Source: Thermoplasmata archaeon
Lineage (GTDB): Archaea > Thermoplasmatota > Thermoplasmata > RBG-16-68-12
DNA: 6,960 nt
NCBI GenBank assembly: GCA_013329855.1
Contig: DUJI01000255.1
Coordinates: forward strand, 1-6,960
Direction of reading: 5' to 3'
Notes under the pieces: model-generated
What the model was told of the DNA's origin: nothing
Databases searched by the model: none
The model's input: only the letters and a program-made list of their open reading frames with translations
Position numbers and translations under genes: made by a program
Shown: positions 4,369 through 6,960 of the stretch, piece by piece
Layout of the letters: every line of letters starts with the position of its first letter
Numbering within the stretch: the first letter of the stretch is position 1

Positions 4369-5256
4369 ATCCCGCGGGACATCCAGAACGAGAACGCGAA
4401 CCACGCCTACCGCCTGAACAAGGTCGGCGTCACGGGCGTGGAGAAGCCCGTACAGGTCCGTCGGAAGGGCCGGAACCTCACGCTCACCACGACGATCGAT
4501 GTGTTCGTGGATCTGCCCCAGGCCCAGAAGGGCTCCCACCTCTCGCGGAACCTCGAGGTGATCAACGAGCTCGTGGACCGCTCCGTGCGCGAGCCCGTGG
4601 ACAGCTTGGAGGACCTGACGGAGACCATCGCGCGGCAGCTCCTGAAGAAGCATGAGTACGCGACGACCTCCGAGGTCTGGGCGCGGGCGGACTACTTCCT
4701 CGAACGCAAGTCACCCTGGGGCCACACCTCCATGGAGCCGTACCACCTCGTGGCCCGGGCGAACGCGAGCCGCGCGGCCGCTTCCGTGGAGCGGTCCATC
4801 GGCGTCGAGGTGGTCGGCATGACCGCCTGCCCGTGCGCCATGGAGATGGTGCGGGACCGCCTGGTCAAGGAGCACCCGGAGATCAAGACATGGCCCGACG
4901 ACATCCCGTTCGTCACGCACAACCAGAGGAACCGCACTACAGTCATCCTCCAGGAGCCCGAGGGCTTCGACATCGAGGCGGACGAGCTGATCGACATCGT
5001 CGAAGCCTCCATGTCCGCGCCGACGTACGGACTCCTCAAGCGGGCCGACGAGGGACGGCTCGTGGAGCTGGCCCACGCAAACCCGCGGTTCGTCGAGGAC
5101 GTGGCGCGGGAGGTCCTGGACCGTCTTCTGGCGAAGTACCCCCAGATGCCCGACGCCACATACGTCCGCGTGAAGTCGGAGGCCGAGGAGTCCATCCACA
5201 AGCACAACGCCTTCGCGGAGCGCGCGGCCACGTTCGGCGAGCTGCGCGCGCCGTGA
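4369..5256 (+). CDS. mptA: GTP cyclohydrolase IV (MptA), archaeal pterin biosynthesis; start codon appears to be ATC
   Basis: Metal-dependent (Fe(II) in the characterised enzyme) conversion of GTP to 7,8-dihydroneopterin 2',3'-cyclic phosphate, the first step towards methanopterin-type or folate-like pterins. From the first conserved residue the protein has 295 residues, a normal length. Motifs: PRDIQNE (2-8), LNKVGVTGVEKPV (16-28), DVFVDLPQAQKGSHLSR (44-60), GMTACPCA (150-157, with the active-site Cys), THNQRN (183-188), SAPTYGLLKR (216-225) and HKHNAFAE (278-285). The frame is open further upstream, but the nearest ATG (4144) lies 186 bp inside the yjbQ gene and yields a non-homologous N-terminus. 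No ATG, GTG or TTG occurs between there and GTG 4438, which would delete conserved residues. The codon where Met is expected is ATC (4369); one base change to ATG would give a typical MPRDIQNE start. Product is certain; the start is open. Confidence 0.92.
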   Translation: MPRDIQNENANHAYRLNKVGVTGVEKPVQVRRKGRNLTLTTTIDVFVDLPQAQKGSHLSRNLEVINELVDRSVREPVDSLEDLTETIARQLLKKHEYATTSEVWARADYFLERKSPWGHTSMEPYHLVARANASRAAASVERSIGVEVVGMTACPCAMEMVRDRLVKEHPEIKTWPDDIPFVTHNQRNRTTVILQEPEGFDIEADELIDIVEASMSAPTYGLLKRADEGRLVELAHANPRFVEDVAREVLDRLLAKYPQMPDATYVRVKSEAEESIHKHNAFAERAATFGELRAP

Positions 5257-5270
5257 GCCCGGCCTCGCGG

Positions 5271-5286
5271 CGTAAACATGTTTACG
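5271..5286. promoter_or_regulatory. Palindromic operator candidate A, downstream of mptA
   Basis: CGTAAACATGTTTACG is a perfect 16-bp palindrome, 14 bp after the mptA stop. Its AT-rich core stands out in this GC-rich setting and could include a TATA element for the small zinc-finger gene. It shares arms CGTAAAC/GTTTACG with the palindrome at 5309-5330. Confidence 0.65.
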
Positions 5287-5308
5287 GATCGGGCCGGCGG
5301 CGTCGCAC

Positions 5309-5330
5309 GCCCGTAAACACGTTTACGGGC
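5309..5330. promoter_or_regulatory. Palindromic operator candidate B, upstream of the small zinc-finger gene
   Basis: Arms GCCCGTAAAC (5309-5318) and GTTTACGGGC (5321-5330) are exact inverse complements around AC. The core differs from candidate A only in the two central bases (AC for AT). Centre-to-centre distance is 41 bp, about four helical turns, so two bound dimers would lie on the same face. As RNA it would fold into a hairpin directly before the GGGAGG at 5334-5339. Confidence 0.65.
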
Positions 5331-5333
5331 CGC

Positions 5334-5339
5334 GGGAGG
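5334..5339 (+). promoter_or_regulatory. Shine-Dalgarno site pointing to an ATC or downstream GTG start
   Basis: GGGAGG is ideally placed (7 nt) before ATC at 5347, in frame with the zinc-finger protein. The next in-frame legal start, GTG at 5374, is 34 nt away, too far for this site. Confidence 0.45.
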
Positions 5340-5346
5340 AAACCTC

Positions 5347-5529
5347 ATCGCCTCGAACGTTCATCCCGCCACCGTGGTCGTCCCGGCCCTCTGCCACGTC
5401 TGCAGCCGCCCTACGGTCCGGACCTGCGTGGCCTGCGGACGGCCGACCTGCGAGAGCCACCAGGGTCCCGACGGCGTCTGCATCGCATGCCGCCCGGGGA
5501 GGCGCTCTCCCCCGGGCGTTCTGGGCTGA
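5347..5529 (+). CDS. Small multi-cysteine zinc-finger protein
   Basis: Short protein of about 60 residues (51 if GTG 5374 is used). The body reads CHVC-x7-CVAC-x4-CESH-x6-CIAC, four metal-ligand pairs enough for two zinc ions, followed by a basic tail ending in GVLG. The spacing resembles B-box-like or HIT-like treble-clef fingers; I do not recognise the exact family. Such proteins usually bind a protein or nucleic acid. The regular cysteine pattern and the clean abutment of its stop (5527-5529) to the stop of the converging TPR gene (5530) support a real gene. The good Shine-Dalgarno points to ATC at 5347, echoing the mptA start problem; GTG 5374 is the conventional alternative. Twin palindromes upstream suggest tight regulation. 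Confidence 0.68.
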   Translation: MASNVHPATVVVPALCHVCSRPTVRTCVACGRPTCESHQGPDGVCIACRPGRRSPPGVLG

Positions 5530-6018
5530 TCACAGGACGCGCTTCGCGTCGTCCTTGCCGATGTCCAGCGCCTTGAGCGCGTACGTGAGCGCCTTGGCCC
5601 GGATCATGTCCCGGGTCTTGTCGTCGAGGAACTGGGCCATGGCCACGGGCGCCTTGCGCGCATAGTTGATCGCGAACTCGGACCAGTAGAACGGCGCGTT
5701 GTCCTCGTCCAGGGACGCGGCCTTGTTGTAGTGCTCCTCGGCCTCGTTGAACCGGCCCAGGTCCACGCAGAACGACGCGAGGGCGTCGTGGTACTGCGGG
5801 TTCTCCGGGTCCAACTCGATGGCCTTCTTGTAGAGCCCCAGGATCTCGTCCGCCTCGACCTTGGGCACGCCCAGGGCCGATTCCGCCTTGCCGAAGAACG
5901 CAACGGGGTTCTTCGGGTCCGCCTTGGCCGCCTTGTCGAAGTGCTTGTAGGCCGCGTCGTAGTCCAGGGTGCTCAGGGCCTGCTCGCCTGCGGCGATTTC
6001 CTCTTCGGCGGGGGGCAT
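5530..6018 (-). CDS. TPR-repeat protein
   Basis: Cytosolic protein of 162 residues built mostly of tetratricopeptide repeats, which serve protein-protein contacts. Repeat 1 spans about 6-36 (LDYDAAYKHFDKAAKADPKNP). Repeat 2 spans about 39-74, with a short insertion (VPKVEADEI) before YKKAIELDPENP. Repeat 3 spans about 76-108 (LGRFNEAEEHYNKAASLDEDN). A further helical part rich in Ala and Lys follows (about 112-162). The composition is acidic and there is no signal peptide. The ATG at 6018 is supported by a TATA-like GCTTTAT (6057-6051) at a distance that leaves a leader of only about 10 nt. It has its own promoter although it follows the V4R gene on the same strand (70 bp gap). No specific partner can be named. 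Confidence 0.88.
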   Translation of the reverse strand: MPPAEEEIAAGEQALSTLDYDAAYKHFDKAAKADPKNPVAFFGKAESALGVPKVEADEILGLYKKAIELDPENPQYHDALASFCVDLGRFNEAEEHYNKAASLDEDNAPFYWSEFAINYARKAPVAMAQFLDDKTRDMIRAKALTYALKALDIGKDDAKRVL

Positions 6019-6019
6019 C

Positions 6020-6048
6020 GGAATCGCCCGCGGAACACGGGGGATTCC
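6020..6048. repeat. Inverted repeat between TATA element and start of the TPR gene
   Basis: GGAATC-G-CCCG (6020-6030) pairs with CGGG-G-GATTCC (6038-6048), ten pairs with one G/G mismatch and a 7-nt loop. It fills the space between the TATA candidate and the ATG, so it may be an operator for the TPR gene. Confidence 0.4.
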
Positions 6049-6050
6049 AG

Positions 6051-6057
6051 ATAAAGC
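6051..6057 (-). promoter_or_regulatory. TATA-like element of the TPR gene
   Basis: On the minus strand this reads GCTTTAT, preceded by GGGAA as a possible BRE. Its centre is about 35 bp before the ATG at 6018, giving a predicted leader of about 10 nt. Confidence 0.45.
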
Positions 6058-6088
6058 TTCCCGTGGAATTCTCAGGCCGGGGCAGTCG

Positions 6089-6679
6089 TCAGACCGGTGA
6101 GGCCGCCACGGGCTTCGTCCGGAAGAGGCACCGGGTGTCGCCCTTGGCGTGGCATTCCGTCTCGACGCCCTCGACGGGCGCGCCGAGGACCGCGGTCACG
6201 AACCCCGCGAGGAACCCCTCGTAGTAGTGGCAGACGGGTTCCCGGCTCGGCGGGTGCAACGAGGCGAGGAGGCTGTACCTCATCGTCATCGTGACGTCGC
6301 GCCGCGCGAGATCGCCGACGGTGACCGTCGAGATCCCGTGTCCCGCGGCCAGGGTGATCTCCTCGAACCGACGCAGCCGGGCCGTCCGCTCGGCGTCCGA
6401 GGCTCCTGCGGGAGGCGCCAGCCCAAGGGCCTCCACGGCGCGCCGCCCGGAGCGGAACGCGACGCGGTAGAGCATCCCTTGGCCCGCCTTGCCGGAAAGG
6501 GCCTCGAGCTCCGCCTGCATCTCCGCATGGTATTGCGGCGGGATGATCCACACGGGTACGCCCCACAGGGTCATGTGACCCGTGCCGGTGGCCACGACGA
6601 GCGGCGGCGGCGAGGCAGGCTTCTCCGGGGCCAAGGTGGTCCCTCCGTGCAGGACCCTGGGAACCCGGAGGGCGCCCAT
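6089..6679 (-). CDS. V4R-domain protein (4-vinyl reductase / small-molecule-binding fold)
   Basis: The 196-residue product ends in a typical V4R signature: CHYYEGFLAGFVTAVLG (about 150-166) followed by EGVETECHAKGDTRCLF (170-186). Conserved glycines and cysteines are at 150, 176 and 184. Upstream parts are TLWGVPVWIIPP (37-48), a helix (about 50-75) and LYRVAFRSGRRAVEALG. V4R domains occur in BchJ, in the sensor part of XylR/DmpR-type activators and in stand-alone archaeal proteins; they bind hydrophobic small molecules or, in some, metal. No output domain is attached, so the ligand and role are unknown. It starts 33 bp after the pheS stop on the same strand, probably in one transcript. ATG 6679 is chosen with a weak AGGA nearby. 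The first 30 residues are proline-rich and may be spurious; ATG 6574 or the GTG for residue 29 are alternatives. Confidence 0.85.
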   Translation of the reverse strand: MGALRVPRVLHGGTTLAPEKPASPPPLVVATGTGHMTLWGVPVWIIPPQYHAEMQAELEALSGKAGQGMLYRVAFRSGRRAVEALGLAPPAGASDAERTARLRRFEEITLAAGHGISTVTVGDLARRDVTMTMRYSLLASLHPPSREPVCHYYEGFLAGFVTAVLGAPVEGVETECHAKGDTRCLFRTKPVAASPV

Positions 6680-6712
6680 GAAATCCTGCCGGTACGCCTA
6701 TCCGGACTGCGA

Positions 6713-6960
6713 CTAGACGATGGCCTTGTGGTTCCGAAGCCAGTCCAGATCGCTCAGGTAGAGCTCCCGGATGTCCGAGAGGCCCTCCAGGGCCATGATC
6801 AGCCGCTCCAGGCCGAGGCCCCAGGCGAGGACGGGGGCCTCAATGCCCAGGGGCTTTGTCACCTCGGGGCGGAAGATCCCGCTCCCGCCGAGCTCCATCC
6901 ACCGCCCGTCGGGCAGCTGGCCCTCGGGCTCCATGCTGGGCTCCGTGTACGGGAAGTAGC
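6713..6960 (-). CDS. pheS: Phenylalanyl-tRNA synthetase alpha subunit, C-terminal end (N-terminus off the right edge)
   Basis: Class II synthetase subunit; with PheT it charges tRNA-Phe in an alpha2-beta2 enzyme. About 82 residues are seen: [13 protein letters not shown] at the edge, then [14 protein letters not shown] (motif 2/3 region), and class II motif 3 in [19 protein letters not shown], followed by [16 protein letters not shown] and a short tail to TAG. The DIRELY-type ending is typical of archaeal PheS. Transcription runs leftwards into the V4R gene. Confidence 0.95.
   Translation of the reverse strand, partial: YFPYTEPSMEPEGQLPDGRWMELGGSGIFRPEVTKPLGIEAPVLAWGLGLERLIMALEGLSDIRELYLSDLDWLRNHKAIV

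Noticed and set aside
6678..6716. Twelve-codon plus-strand reading [12 protein letters not shown] in the V4R-pheS gap
   Set aside because: It lies antisense to the V4R start and pheS stop, has no ribosome site, and is too short to support.
1..6960. CRISPR array, insertion sequence or integration site
   Set aside because: No regularly spaced repeats, transposase or integrase motifs, or target-site duplications were seen; the gene content is housekeeping.

Overview
The window is GC-rich (roughly two-thirds G+C by eye) and archaeal. The evidence is an archaeal/eukaryotic-type leucyl-tRNA synthetase, an archaeal-type phenylalanyl-tRNA synthetase alpha subunit, the archaeal pterin enzyme MptA (GTP cyclohydrolase IV), a YjbQ-family protein of the archaeal subgroup, an FtsZ-like GTPase next to a ribbon-helix-helix regulator, a V4R protein, and upstream elements of the TFB/TBP type (BRE plus TATA). 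I infer a euryarchaeon, possibly Thermoplasmatota; the sequence alone does not fix the lineage.

Layout. Minus strand, 1449 to 1: N-terminal half of leuS, running off the left edge. About 1450-1850: divergent intergenic region, very GC-rich, with two strong hairpins. Plus strand: a tandem ribbon-helix-helix regulator (1922-2338), an FtsZ-like GTPase lacking the usual C-terminal half (2506-3282), a small two-helix membrane protein with a zinc ribbon (3451-3840), a YjbQ family protein (3896-4330), mptA (about 4369-5256) and a short multi-cysteine zinc-finger protein (about 5347-5529). Minus strand on the right: pheS C-terminus (entering from the right edge to 6713), a V4R-domain protein (6679-6089) and a TPR protein (6018-5530). 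The TPR and zinc-finger genes converge with no base between their stop codons.

How the parts relate. The most distinctive unit is the RHH regulator followed by the FtsZ-like gene. It resembles the haloarchaeal arrangement in which the RHH protein CdrS sits beside and controls ftsZ2. Inverted repeats with half-sites of the form GTCAYAC flank the RHH TATA box and overlap its start, a direct repeat and a near-perfect palindrome precede ftsZ, and a GNRA-capped hairpin follows it. The FtsZ-like protein keeps a recognisable nucleotide-binding domain but has altered T3 and T4 loops and no catalytic T7 loop or C-terminal domain, so it may be a regulator or cap rather than a classical filament subunit. 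yjbQ and mptA form a cofactor pair with their own upstream elements. Two nearly identical palindromes, 41 bp apart centre to centre, lie between mptA and the small zinc-finger gene. Both of those genes lack a normal start codon at the expected place; each has ATC there.
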